Of a stretch of DNA of 64,000 bases, positions 1 through 7,634 are shown piece after piece; position 1 is the first letter of the stretch; every line of letters starts with the position of its first letter. The translations under genes were made by a program, and so were the position numbers. The DNA is taken from positions 62,001-126,000 of the forward strand of contig CAUFBM010000004.1 in NCBI GenBank assembly GCA_959023295.1. The letters run 5' to 3'. The notes under the pieces are model-generated. The model saw only the letters and a list, made by a program, of their open reading frames with translations, was not told where the DNA came from and did not search any database. Origin of the DNA: an uncultured Collinsella sp. (GTDB lineage: Bacteria > Actinomycetota > Coriobacteriia > Coriobacteriales > Coriobacteriaceae).

Positions 1-75
1 ACCTCCGAAATCGCAATAGTTTGACCCATTGTAGCAGGTGAAAGGTAGGGGAGCTTATCCCACCAGCCCCTCGCC

Positions 76-927
76 CTACGCGCGACGAGGCTTTTGGTTG
101 ATGCGGTACAGCTCGGCGAGACCCCGCAACGTCAGCGCGTCGTCTACCGTCAGGCTATGGCCGACCAGCGCCGCAAGTGCCTCGGCATCGTCGCCGGTAA
201 TGACGATGGGCACATCGCCCTCCCCCGCGGCCTTGGTCGCGCGCATCTCGGCAAGCACCATGTCGAGCATTCCGTCGATGCGGGCTACCTCGCCCAAAAC
301 CACACCCGAGCGCATGGCCTCACGCGTGTTGCGTCCGATGACGCGCGTTGGCGCCGAGGGCTCAACCTGGGGTAGGCGCGCTGCTGCCGCCGAAAGCGAA
401 CGGGCGCCGAGGGCCAGGCCTGGCGCGATAACGCCGCCCACAAAGGTACCGTGCACGTCGATGACCTCGATATTGGTCGTCGTGCCCAGGTCAATCACGA
501 TGCACGGCGAGCCGTAGACGGCGCGGGCCGCCACGGCATCGGCGATGCGGTCGGGGCCGATCTCGGCCGGATCGTCGTAGTGCACGGGTATGCCGGTCTT
601 AAGTCCCGGCCCCACGGTGAGCACGCGCCCCGTGCAGGTGCGGGAAAGTGCCGCCTTCCACGGGCGCTCGAGCGCCGGGACTACACAGCTCAGCACGGCC
701 GCGGCGGGTGCAAGCACCCCGGGCACACCTGCATCGGCGGCGAGCGCGCCCATGACCTGCACAAGTCGCATGCGCGCTTCGTCGGCCGTAATGCTCGACG
801 GCGTCGTGATCTCGCATGTCGCAAGCGGACATTCCTGCGCCGCGGCCGAATCCTCTGCAAACAGACCAAAGCGAATGAACGTGTTGCCCACGTCGACCGT
901 CAATATATATGCGCACCCATTAAGCAT
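76..927 (-). CDS. coaX: Type III pantothenate kinase
   Basis: Phosphorylates pantothenate with ATP, the first step of coenzyme A synthesis, in the cytoplasm. The 283-residue product has the CoaX layout: N-terminal phosphate-binding DVGNT motif (about residues 12-16), GPDRIADAVAA in the middle, then IDLGTTTNIEVID and GGVIAPGL, which match the family's second nucleotide/metal motif and glycine-rich strand. Length is normal for CoaX (about 250-270) with a short N-terminal extension. The ATG at 927 is preceded by AAAGGAG. It is divergent from the OPT transporter, with a long palindrome between them. Confidence 0.93.
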   Translation of the reverse strand: MLNGCAYILTVDVGNTFIRFGLFAEDSAAAQECPLATCEITTPSSITADEARMRLVQVMGALAADAGVPGVLAPAAAVLSCVVPALERPWKAALSRTCTGRVLTVGPGLKTGIPVHYDDPAEIGPDRIADAVAARAVYGSPCIVIDLGTTTNIEVIDVHGTFVGGVIAPGLALGARSLSAAAARLPQVEPSAPTRVIGRNTREAMRSGVVLGEVARIDGMLDMVLAEMRATKAAGEGDVPIVITGDDAEALAALVGHSLTVDDALTLRGLAELYRINQKPRRA

Positions 928-964
928 CGTCGGCGCTCCTTTCGTCTGCCCAGCAGTATATCCC

Positions 965-1042
965 GATGATTATTCTGGGACGGGGATATAAAAATCATTG
1001 CGTACCTGATGATTTTTATATCCCCGTCCCAGAATAATCATC
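965..1042. repeat. Perfect 34-bp inverted repeat, 10-nt loop
   Basis: Arms 965-998 and 1009-1042 are exact reverse complements, separated by only 10 bases. It lies between two divergent genes (coaX and OPT), so it is not placed as an ordinary terminator for either. There is no T-run. A 34-bp perfect arm is far beyond a typical intrinsic terminator stem. It belongs to the set of long unique-arm palindromes found throughout this window. Confidence 0.95.
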
Positions 1043-1216
1043 CTTCGGCTTCGCTTGGGATGGCTAAAAAAGCCCAGTCCCAAATTAACTGCCGTGCCGC
1101 TATACTGGTGCGCGGTCGTTCGCGAGCTCACGCGGCGGCCCTTGGTAACCCGACTTCCCGCGCCGTATCCGTAGCGGCGCTCCCGGGGGAAGCGGATATA
1201 CGCAAAGGAGTTCTAT

Positions 1217-2920
1217 ATGAGCAATCCCTCGAACCGCACCTCGATGCGCGGGCAACTCACGCTGCGCGGCGTCGTCATCGGCGTCCTTGGTTGCGTGATC
1301 ATCACGGCGAGCTCGGCCTACATGGCCCTCAAGATGGGCGCACTCCCCTGGCCGATCATTTTCGCTGCCGTCATTTCGCTGTTCTTCCTGAAGCTCATGG
1401 GCAACGCCAGCCTCAACGAGGCCAACGTCACCCACACCATCATGTCCGCTGGCGCCATGGTCGCCGGCGGTCTGGCGTTTACCATCCCGGGCGCCTGGAT
1501 GCTGGGCTATGCCGACCAGATCAGCTGGCTCGACATGTTTATCGTGGCACTCGCCGGCACCATCTTGGGCCTGCTGGCAACGGCGCTCATCCACCGCCAC
1601 TTTATCGTGGACGCCGCGCTGGAGTTTCCCACCGGCAATGCCGCAGCTCAGACCCTGCGTGCTACCGAGGCCGGCGGCAAGACCGGCAAGCAGCTCTTTG
1701 GCTCTATGGCCATCGCTGGCATCTACAGCGTGCTTCGCGACGCTCTGGGCGTGGTGCCCAGCATGCTGTGCACGCTCAACATTCCCGGTGTGACCTTTGC
1801 CATCTACAACTCGCCCATGCTGCTCTCCATCGGCTTTTTGGTGGGCTTCGCCCCGGTTGCCTTCTGGTTTGCCGGCGCACTGCTAGGTAACTTTGGCATC
1901 ATCGTGGGCGGCACCGCTGCGGGTCTATTCGACGTTGTGACTGCGCAGGGCATCGTCAAATCGCTCGGCATGGGCCTCATGATGGGCTTTGGCGTCGCCG
2001 TCGTTCTCAAGGACATCCTGCCGCAGGTCGCCGGCATCGCCCGCGGCCTCGCCGCCGACAGCTCCAGCGACACCGACGAGCAGTCGCTCATCTCGGGCTC
2101 GCTTAAGCTCGACGCCGGCATCATCGGCCTGGGTACTGCCGCCATAGCCGTGATCGTCGCCATCGCGCTCGACCTTGGCCCCGTCCCGGCCGTCATCGTC
2201 ACGCTGTTCACCTTTGTCACCACCATCATGAGCGCGCAGAGCTGCGGCCAGACGGGCATCGACCCCATGGAAATCTTCGGCCTCATCGTCATGCTCATCG
2301 TGGCTGCCTTCGCACAGATCGCCCAGGTCAAGCTGTTCTTTATCGCCGGCATCGTGGCCGTGGCATGCGGCCTTGCGGGCGACGTCATGAACGACTTTAA
2401 GGCCGGCGCCGTGCTGGGCACCAACCCGCGTGCGCAGTGGATCGGCCAGGCCATCGGCGGCATCGTGGGCGCCCTGGTCGCCGCTGCCGTCATGGTCGCG
2501 CTCGTCACCGCCTATGGTCCGGATGCTTTCGGCCCCGACAAGAGCTTTGTGGCCGCGCAGGCAAGCGTCGTCGCCACCATGGTCTCGGGCATCCCGAGCG
2601 TGCCGTGGTTCGCAGGCGGCTTTATCGCCGGCATCGTCATGTACTGGCTCGGCATTCCGGCCATGATGATCGGCCTAGGCGTGTACCTGCCGTTCTACAT
2701 GTCGCTCACGGCCTTCTTGGGCTCCTGCGTCAAGCTCGCCTACGACAAGTGGGCCGCACGCCGCGACGCCGCTGCCGGTCTTTCGGACGAGGAGAAGGCC
2801 TCCAAGGATGCCGCCTTCCAGGAGCAGGGCCTGGTCGTCGCCAGCGGCCTGCTCGGCGGCGAGTCCATCGTCGGCGTTATCCTGGCGTTTGTCTCTGTTG
2901 GTCTGAGCCTGCTGGGGTAG
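1217..2920 (+). CDS. OPT family oligopeptide transporter
   Basis: Predicted inner-membrane proton-coupled importer of oligopeptides (or metal-peptide chelates) of the OPT superfamily. The 567-residue protein is almost wholly hydrophobic with roughly 14-15 membrane segments. Its N-terminal half (RGQLTLRGVVIGVLGC, then an ASLNEANVTHTIMSAGAM stretch) matches the start of bacterial OPT proteins, which usually run 550-650 residues. The ATG at 1217 follows AAAGGAG with 7-nt spacing. It is monocistronic, ending at a strong terminator. The substrate cannot be read from sequence. Confidence 0.88.
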   Translation: MSNPSNRTSMRGQLTLRGVVIGVLGCVIITASSAYMALKMGALPWPIIFAAVISLFFLKLMGNASLNEANVTHTIMSAGAMVAGGLAFTIPGAWMLGYADQISWLDMFIVALAGTILGLLATALIHRHFIVDAALEFPTGNAAAQTLRATEAGGKTGKQLFGSMAIAGIYSVLRDALGVVPSMLCTLNIPGVTFAIYNSPMLLSIGFLVGFAPVAFWFAGALLGNFGIIVGGTAAGLFDVVTAQGIVKSLGMGLMMGFGVAVVLKDILPQVAGIARGLAADSSSDTDEQSLISGSLKLDAGIIGLGTAAIAVIVAIALDLGPVPAVIVTLFTFVTTIMSAQSCGQTGIDPMEIFGLIVMLIVAAFAQIAQVKLFFIAGIVAVACGLAGDVMNDFKAGAVLGTNPRAQWIGQAIGGIVGALVAAAVMVALVTAYGPDAFGPDKSFVAAQASVVATMVSGIPSVPWFAGGFIAGIVMYWLGIPAMMIGLGVYLPFYMSLTAFLGSCVKLAYDKWAARRDAAAGLSDEEKASKDAAFQEQGLVVASGLLGGESIVGVILAFVSVGLSLLG

Positions 2921-2946
2921 GCCGAACAACAACGCACCAGCGCAGA

Positions 2947-2983
2947 GCGCGGGGTCGGAGCCAATCCGATCCCGCGCTTTTTT
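2947..2983 (+). terminator. Intrinsic terminator of OPT gene
   Basis: GC-rich stem (GCGCGGG...CCCGCGC, 13 bp with one mismatch) with a 5-nt loop, followed by TTTTTT. It starts 27 nt after the OPT stop codon. Confidence 0.9.
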
Positions 2984-3135
2984 GTATCTGCCAAAACCCT
3001 CGGCCGTATCCGTAGATGATGCGTCCTCGTTTGTCTGCTCGCCTAAACTCCACGGCAGGATAACCGACCTGCCCGCCACGGTGTAGAGTAAGGGCGGCGG
3101 GCAAGATGCGTGGCTCGCGCTAGAACGAGGTGGAC

Positions 3136-4275
3136 ATGGAACTCGACAAACAACAGATTAAGCGACTGCGCGAGCGCCATCACCGGCGCCATGGCATCCG
3201 CCCTGCCCATAGCAAGGCGGCTGAGCAGGCAAGTCGCTTTTTGAAGCAGGCATTCAACATTCGCGAGGGTCGCGCCCCCTATCACGTAATTCGTAAGCGC
3301 TTTGTAAACGGGGCGCGCCTAACCGGCTCGCACCTGTGCATCCTCATTATCGCCATGCTGATCGCGAGTGTCGGCCTCGATATCGATTCGGACATCGCCA
3401 TTGTGGGCGCCATGCTCATCTGCCCGCTCATGGGCTCGGTCCTTGCCATGGCATACGGCATCGCCACGCTCGACCGCGAGATTACCCTCGAGGCAATTGC
3501 CGGCCTCGCGCTGCAGATGGTCCTTTGCCTGATCACTTCCACGCTGTATTTTAAGCTCTCGCCCCTTGGCACCACCACGGCCGCCATCATCGATAACTCG
3601 ACACCCACCGTATGGGACCTTGCCGTCGCGCTCGCGGGCGGCTTTGCGGGCGGGCTGGGCAACTCGCGCGATCAGGAGCCTTCGACGCTCATTGCCGGCG
3701 TAGCGGTGGCGACCGCGCTCATGCCGCCCCTGTGCGCGGCGGGCTACGGCATTGCCATCGCGAGCGGGTCGCTGTTCCTCTCGGCCCTCTACGAGTTTGG
3801 CATCAACGTCGTCTTTATCGCACTGGCGGCCGAAGCCGTATTGCTTCTTTTACGTGTACCGCTCAAGCGCGACCTGAACGGCGACGGTATTGTGACTGCT
3901 AAAGAAAACGCTGAGGTCGACGAGCTATCGCGCAAGGTGCGCCGCCGCATCATTGTGGGCACGGTAATCTTTGCCATCCCCTGCATCGTTATGACCGCGG
4001 GGTCTATTGGCTCGGCGCAGGCCGGCGTGCAGGACGGCTACGGCGTCACCGAGACCACGCGCGAGCTTGCCGCGGTGCTACCAGGCTTCAAGGATTACAC
4101 CGTCGCCGTCGAAACCTCGGCTACCGAGGGCGACAAGGAGGGCCTTGTCGAGCGCGAGGTTGTCGCTCACGTGACGACAAGCGAGGCACTCGGGGCGCAC
4201 GACCGCCGCGTTGCCCGCAAGCTCATCGATCTCAACGTGCCCGAACTCGATCGCGTGGAGTTTGACGTGAAGTGA
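3136..4275 (+). CDS. DUF389 family membrane protein
   Basis: About 379 residues. A basic, charged N-terminus of about 55 residues precedes a hydrophobic core with about six membrane segments, including the family-typical IVGAMLICPLMGSVLAMAYG and AGVAVATALMPPLCAAGYGIA segments. A C-terminal soluble domain of about 90 residues follows. This is the DUF389 (TIGR00341-type) layout; the function of the family is unknown. A GTG at 3130 is also in frame, but the ATG at 3136 has better spacing to the GAGG at 3126-3129. No obvious operon partner; the arylsulfotransferase converges on it. Confidence 0.85.
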   Translation: MELDKQQIKRLRERHHRRHGIRPAHSKAAEQASRFLKQAFNIREGRAPYHVIRKRFVNGARLTGSHLCILIIAMLIASVGLDIDSDIAIVGAMLICPLMGSVLAMAYGIATLDREITLEAIAGLALQMVLCLITSTLYFKLSPLGTTTAAIIDNSTPTVWDLAVALAGGFAGGLGNSRDQEPSTLIAGVAVATALMPPLCAAGYGIAIASGSLFLSALYEFGINVVFIALAAEAVLLLLRVPLKRDLNGDGIVTAKENAEVDELSRKVRRRIIVGTVIFAIPCIVMTAGSIGSAQAGVQDGYGVTETTRELAAVLPGFKDYTVAVETSATEGDKEGLVEREVVAHVTTSEALGAHDRRVARKLIDLNVPELDRVEFDVK

Positions 4276-4342
4276 TGCGGGACGCGAGGTGGGCCCGGCA
4301 CGAGAGCGCAGCCGCGGGGCGCAGGCACAGCCAAGCGCAGCG

Positions 4343-6055
4343 CTACAGCTCGTACCTATACACGCGGTAGATGTACTTCTCGGCTTTCATTTCGTACGTG
4401 GCGATGGGCAGTCCATAGCGATCATACTCGGTGAAGGTCTTGGCCTGACCCGATGCCACGAGCATACTACTCGAATCGCCGACGCGCTGCGCGCTGCTGA
4501 CGTAGCCCGAGAACGGCACCGCGATCTGGTCTTCGAGCTCGTAGGTGCGCGCGGTCTCGTCCACCGTAAAGATGCGCCCAAACGAATGCGTTCCCTTACT
4601 GTAGTCGGTCACCACCGCGGCGCCCAGCTGACCCCAGTCGAACTTGGGATAGCTCTCGGCCGCACCAAAGTTGTTGTCGTACAGCAGTACCTGGTAGCGA
4701 CCGGTCGTGGTCGTCTCGTCGTTTGGCAGATAGGTCACACTGTGCTGACCTGCGTTGAGCGAAAAATCGCCTTGGGCCTGCAGCAACTTGTCCTCAAAGC
4801 CCGAGCCGGCCCAAAACTCTGGCGAGCCCATAAGCCAATCGACCGTAGGCGTGCCGTAAATATCCGTGAGCTTGATGACCGTTGAGGTCTCGCGCGAGCT
4901 GAGCAGAACGGTGCCGCCGCCGAGCCACTGGATCGTGTTGATGTGAATCCAATCCAGGTCGCCGTCCGAGGCAACCTTGGCGCTCGCCTTGAGATTGGGG
5001 AATATGTCGCCCAGGTCCACAACAAGGGAAACGTCACCGGTGGTTACGTCAATCTTAATGATGAGGTCCTCGACATTAACGCGATCGTCCTTGTCTTTTT
5101 TGGCGGCCGCGCGGTCGACGTCCAAATCGGTCTCGGAGCCGGCATGGCTCGCCAGCACCAGCAGATTGCCGTCGTCATCGAAGGCGTAGTCGTGGTGTAA
5201 CTCATAGTCGCCCGTGCTCCAGACATTTACCACCTGGCCGATGGCGTTAATCTGGGCCATCTTGGTCGTCGAAATGCTCATAATCATGCTGCCGTCGCCC
5301 GGAAACAGCAGGTGATGGCTGCGGTAGCCGATGATCGGCACCTCACCGCGAATCTGGCCCGCGTTGTCGTAGAGGTACATGAAGTCGAGCTTGGATGAGT
5401 CGTTGCCCAGAATAGTAAAGAGGCCATCGGCAAGCGGCGTGTTGGACTCCCCCGCCGTGACGGCGAGCCGCTCTTCTTCCTCGCCCTTGAGAGCCGGCGT
5501 CTCGATCGTGAACGTCGAAGTGCGGCTGGTGCCATCTTGCGCTGTGCAGGTGAGGGTCACCTTGTTTTTATGGTTGGGAATGAGTCCAATGAGCTTGAAC
5601 TCGTGCTCTATGGCCGGCGCGTCGCCGCCGCGGGGCGTACGGGAAAACGCGGCGACTTTGGGGGCGTCGCCGGCCTTTTTGCGTTCGGCGACCTTGTAGG
5701 AGACGGTTACGGGATCCGCCGTTGCAAAGCGCATGTAGCAGCTCAGGGTATCGGTGCCAAAGGGATCTGCCTTGACGAACGGGGCGGTTTCGTCGAAGCT
5801 GCCTGCGGCGTAATCAGCATCGAGCTGGTCTTTGATGGCCGCCTGCTTCTCGACGTCGTAGGTCGCGAGAATCTGCTTGTGGAACTTCTTTTGCTCGTCG
5901 GTGAGCTCGTTGCTCGCAGTGGATGCGGCACCCGTGCCGGCCCCGCCGACTGAACAGCCCGTAAGCCCCGTCCCGGCAAGTGCCAGCGCGCCCGCCGCAC
6001 CCGCAAGAGCCGCTCGACGCGAGAATAGCCTAATGTCCTTATCACTCAATTCCAT
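4343..6055 (-). CDS. Arylsulfate sulfotransferase (ASST), Tat lipoprotein
   Basis: Predicted to transfer sulfate from aryl sulfates to phenolic acceptors on the outside of the cell. With the start at 6055 the protein has 570 residues. It opens with a Tat-type signal (S-R-R at residues 12-14) and lipobox LTGC (31-34), so it should be exported folded and lipid-anchored. Family motifs are present in order: YELHHDYAF, DWIHINTI, SSRETS and GQHSVTYLP, matching the active-site histidines and arginine of PF05935 beta-propellers. The start is uncertain: the SD at 6055 is weak, and another ATG at 6094 gives a longer leader. No dedicated DsbA/DsbB-like partner is adjacent, unlike the E. coli assT operons. 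Confidence 0.85.
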   Translation of the reverse strand: MELSDKDIRLFSRRAALAGAAGALALAGTGLTGCSVGGAGTGAASTASNELTDEQKKFHKQILATYDVEKQAAIKDQLDADYAAGSFDETAPFVKADPFGTDTLSCYMRFATADPVTVSYKVAERKKAGDAPKVAAFSRTPRGGDAPAIEHEFKLIGLIPNHKNKVTLTCTAQDGTSRTSTFTIETPALKGEEEERLAVTAGESNTPLADGLFTILGNDSSKLDFMYLYDNAGQIRGEVPIIGYRSHHLLFPGDGSMIMSISTTKMAQINAIGQVVNVWSTGDYELHHDYAFDDDGNLLVLASHAGSETDLDVDRAAAKKDKDDRVNVEDLIIKIDVTTGDVSLVVDLGDIFPNLKASAKVASDGDLDWIHINTIQWLGGGTVLLSSRETSTVIKLTDIYGTPTVDWLMGSPEFWAGSGFEDKLLQAQGDFSLNAGQHSVTYLPNDETTTTGRYQVLLYDNNFGAAESYPKFDWGQLGAAVVTDYSKGTHSFGRIFTVDETARTYELEDQIAVPFSGYVSSAQRVGDSSSMLVASGQAKTFTEYDRYGLPIATYEMKAEKYIYRVYRYEL

Positions 6056-6205
6056 ATCGTTACCGTCTTTGAATACCACCGTCGTTTTCCTCATATACCA
6101 TGGCGTTTGCCCAGGCCTGTCCAATTTTGACTCGCAGCTTAACAAACGCCCCTTAAGGCTGGCTTAGGCTCACGGCAGCCGGAGCTGTTAGTCGCAAGAT
6201 GCACA

Positions 6206-6255
6206 GGGGACGCAGGAATGCGATGATCCGTTTTCCTCCGTCCCCGAGGGATCAT
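6206..6255. repeat. Overlapping alternative hairpins after the hydroxyacyl-CoA dehydrogenase
   Basis: Stem 1 pairs 6206-6218 with 6233-6245 (12 of 13). Stem 2 pairs ATGATCC (6223-6229) with GGATCAT (6249-6255). The two cannot form at once. On the minus strand they lie just past the stop codon at 6259. The T-rich stretch (AAAAAA on the minus strand) is at the wrong end for a simple terminator. Confidence 0.7.
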
Positions 6256-6258
6256 TTT

Positions 6259-7218
6259 TTAGTACTTGAAGAAGCCCTCGCCCGAGCTTTCGCCCAGCTT
6301 GCCTTCGTCGAGCATCTGCTTGAGGACGGATGCCATGGCCTTAAAGTTGTAGGGCATCATCATCTTTTTGAGCAGCGGGCTCACCAGACCCGGCACCTTC
6401 TGGTACTGCATAACGATGTTGTAAGCCGTCTGGATACCAACCGTATCGAATACGCGGAACGGACCCTTGGGGGCGCCGGTGCCACGCGTCCATGCGAGGT
6501 CGATGCTCTTGGGATCGCTCACGCCCGAGACATACAGGTCGAGGCCCGAAAGCAGCCATGGCACCAGCATGGAATTGAGCAGGTAGCCGTTCTTTTCCTT
6601 GTTGACGGGCAGGGCAAGCATGCGAATGTCGTTGGCGAAGTCGACGAGCTCGTCGAAGTAGCGCTTGTCGGTTTGATCCTGCGCCATGACCTCGGTCATG
6701 TTGTTCTTCCAGATGGAGTTGGCAAAGTGCAGCGACAGGTACTTCTCGGGGCGACCAGTGTACTTGGCAAAGGTGCTCGGCAGCAGCGTAGAGGAGTTCG
6801 TCACGACGACGGTCTTTTGCGGGAGAACCGGGGCAAGCTTTTTGTAGAAGTCGATCTTTGCCTGGGTGTCCTCGGCCATAGACTCGATGACCAGGTCGGC
6901 GTCGGCTACGGCCTTGGCAAGATCGAGCTCCAGCTTGAGCGTGGAGTAGGCACACTCGACGGCGGCGAGTGCCGCCTCCTTGTCGAAGGGCTGGCCGCTA
7001 TCGGCGATACCGGCGCACCACTCGCCTGTGCCATCCGCCATGCCCTCGATTGCCGCGATGTACTCCTCGCGCACATGATCGATCTTGGGCTGGGTGCGGC
7101 AGATGCTGCCCTCGCTGCGCAGCCAGATCGTCACATCAAAGCCGCAGTAGGCAGCCTGAAAGGCAATCTGGCTTCCCAACACGCCGCCGCCGGCAACGCA
7201 AACGGTCTTGTAGCTCAT
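6259..7218 (-). CDS. 3-hydroxyacyl-CoA dehydrogenase (short, Hbd-type)
   Basis: Expected to interconvert 3-hydroxyacyl-CoA and 3-ketoacyl-CoA with NAD(H). The 319-residue protein has the N-terminal Rossmann motif AGGGVLGSQIA, then VIESMAED and VTNSSTLLPS, matching the family's substrate/NAD loop, and a helical C-terminal domain (GWYPD-like dimer region). A canonical serine/histidine/asparagine arrangement is recognisable (NSSTLLPS, SLHFANSIWKN), but the usual HFFNP is replaced by HFANSIWKN. The substrate may therefore differ from butyryl-type hydroxyacyl-CoA. SD AGAGGACC before the ATG. It stands alone, upstream of no other fatty-acid gene. Confidence 0.82.
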   Translation of the reverse strand: MSYKTVCVAGGGVLGSQIAFQAAYCGFDVTIWLRSEGSICRTQPKIDHVREEYIAAIEGMADGTGEWCAGIADSGQPFDKEAALAAVECAYSTLKLELDLAKAVADADLVIESMAEDTQAKIDFYKKLAPVLPQKTVVVTNSSTLLPSTFAKYTGRPEKYLSLHFANSIWKNNMTEVMAQDQTDKRYFDELVDFANDIRMLALPVNKEKNGYLLNSMLVPWLLSGLDLYVSGVSDPKSIDLAWTRGTGAPKGPFRVFDTVGIQTAYNIVMQYQKVPGLVSPLLKKMMMPYNFKAMASVLKQMLDEGKLGESSGEGFFKY

Positions 7219-7386
7219 GGAACGGTCCTCTCTTACGTAATTCCATAGATGTGTATTTATTCAACCGTAAGGATGACGCGCGATGGGGGTGGGTTCTATA
7301 AACGGACGGTATTTTGCCGCGAACGGCTACACCTGTTCATTATTTCAAGGCTCCGAGGGCGATTTTTGGTGCCGCAGAAACGTCGT

Positions 7387-7517
7387 TTTCGGAAGTATGC
7401 GGCAAATTCCAGAACTCTCGAGCACACCCCGGTTTTTCGCCAATAAAACCGCAGGTATAGAGCTCGGGCATACCCGGTGTGCTCGGCCTATTCAGATTTT
7501 GCCGCATACTTCCGAAA
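7387..7517. repeat. Two-layer long inverted repeat with AATAAAACCGCAGGTA core
   Basis: Outer arms 7387-7406 and 7498-7517 are perfect 20-bp reverse complements. Inner arms GAGCACACC (7420-7428) and GGTGTGCTC (7476-7484) are also perfect. The centre (7442-7457) carries AATAAAACCGCAGGTA, which recurs inside the inverted repeat at 44419-44558. It fills most of the 416-bp gap between two minus-strand genes; nothing else recognisable was seen there except the activase terminator. Confidence 0.93.
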
Positions 7518-7569
7518 TCTAAGTTCGCAAGGGATGATAGCTAGGGCGTTTACGCAACATATGTCCAAC

Positions 7570-7603
7570 AAAAACGGGTGGTAACCGGTACGGCCACCAC
7601 CCG
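7570..7603 (-). terminator. Intrinsic terminator of the TetR-activase operon
   Basis: Minus-strand stem CGGGTGGT/ACCACCCG with a GC-rich inner part, followed by TTTTTG. It begins about 30 nt after the activase stop codon. Confidence 0.85.
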
Positions 7604-7634
7604 CTTGCCTCATATCTAGCCCTAAGCAAGCCAG

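Noticed and set aside
1009..1890. Frame starting inside the 34-bp palindrome
   Set aside because: Out of frame with the OPT gene it overlaps, and without an RBS.
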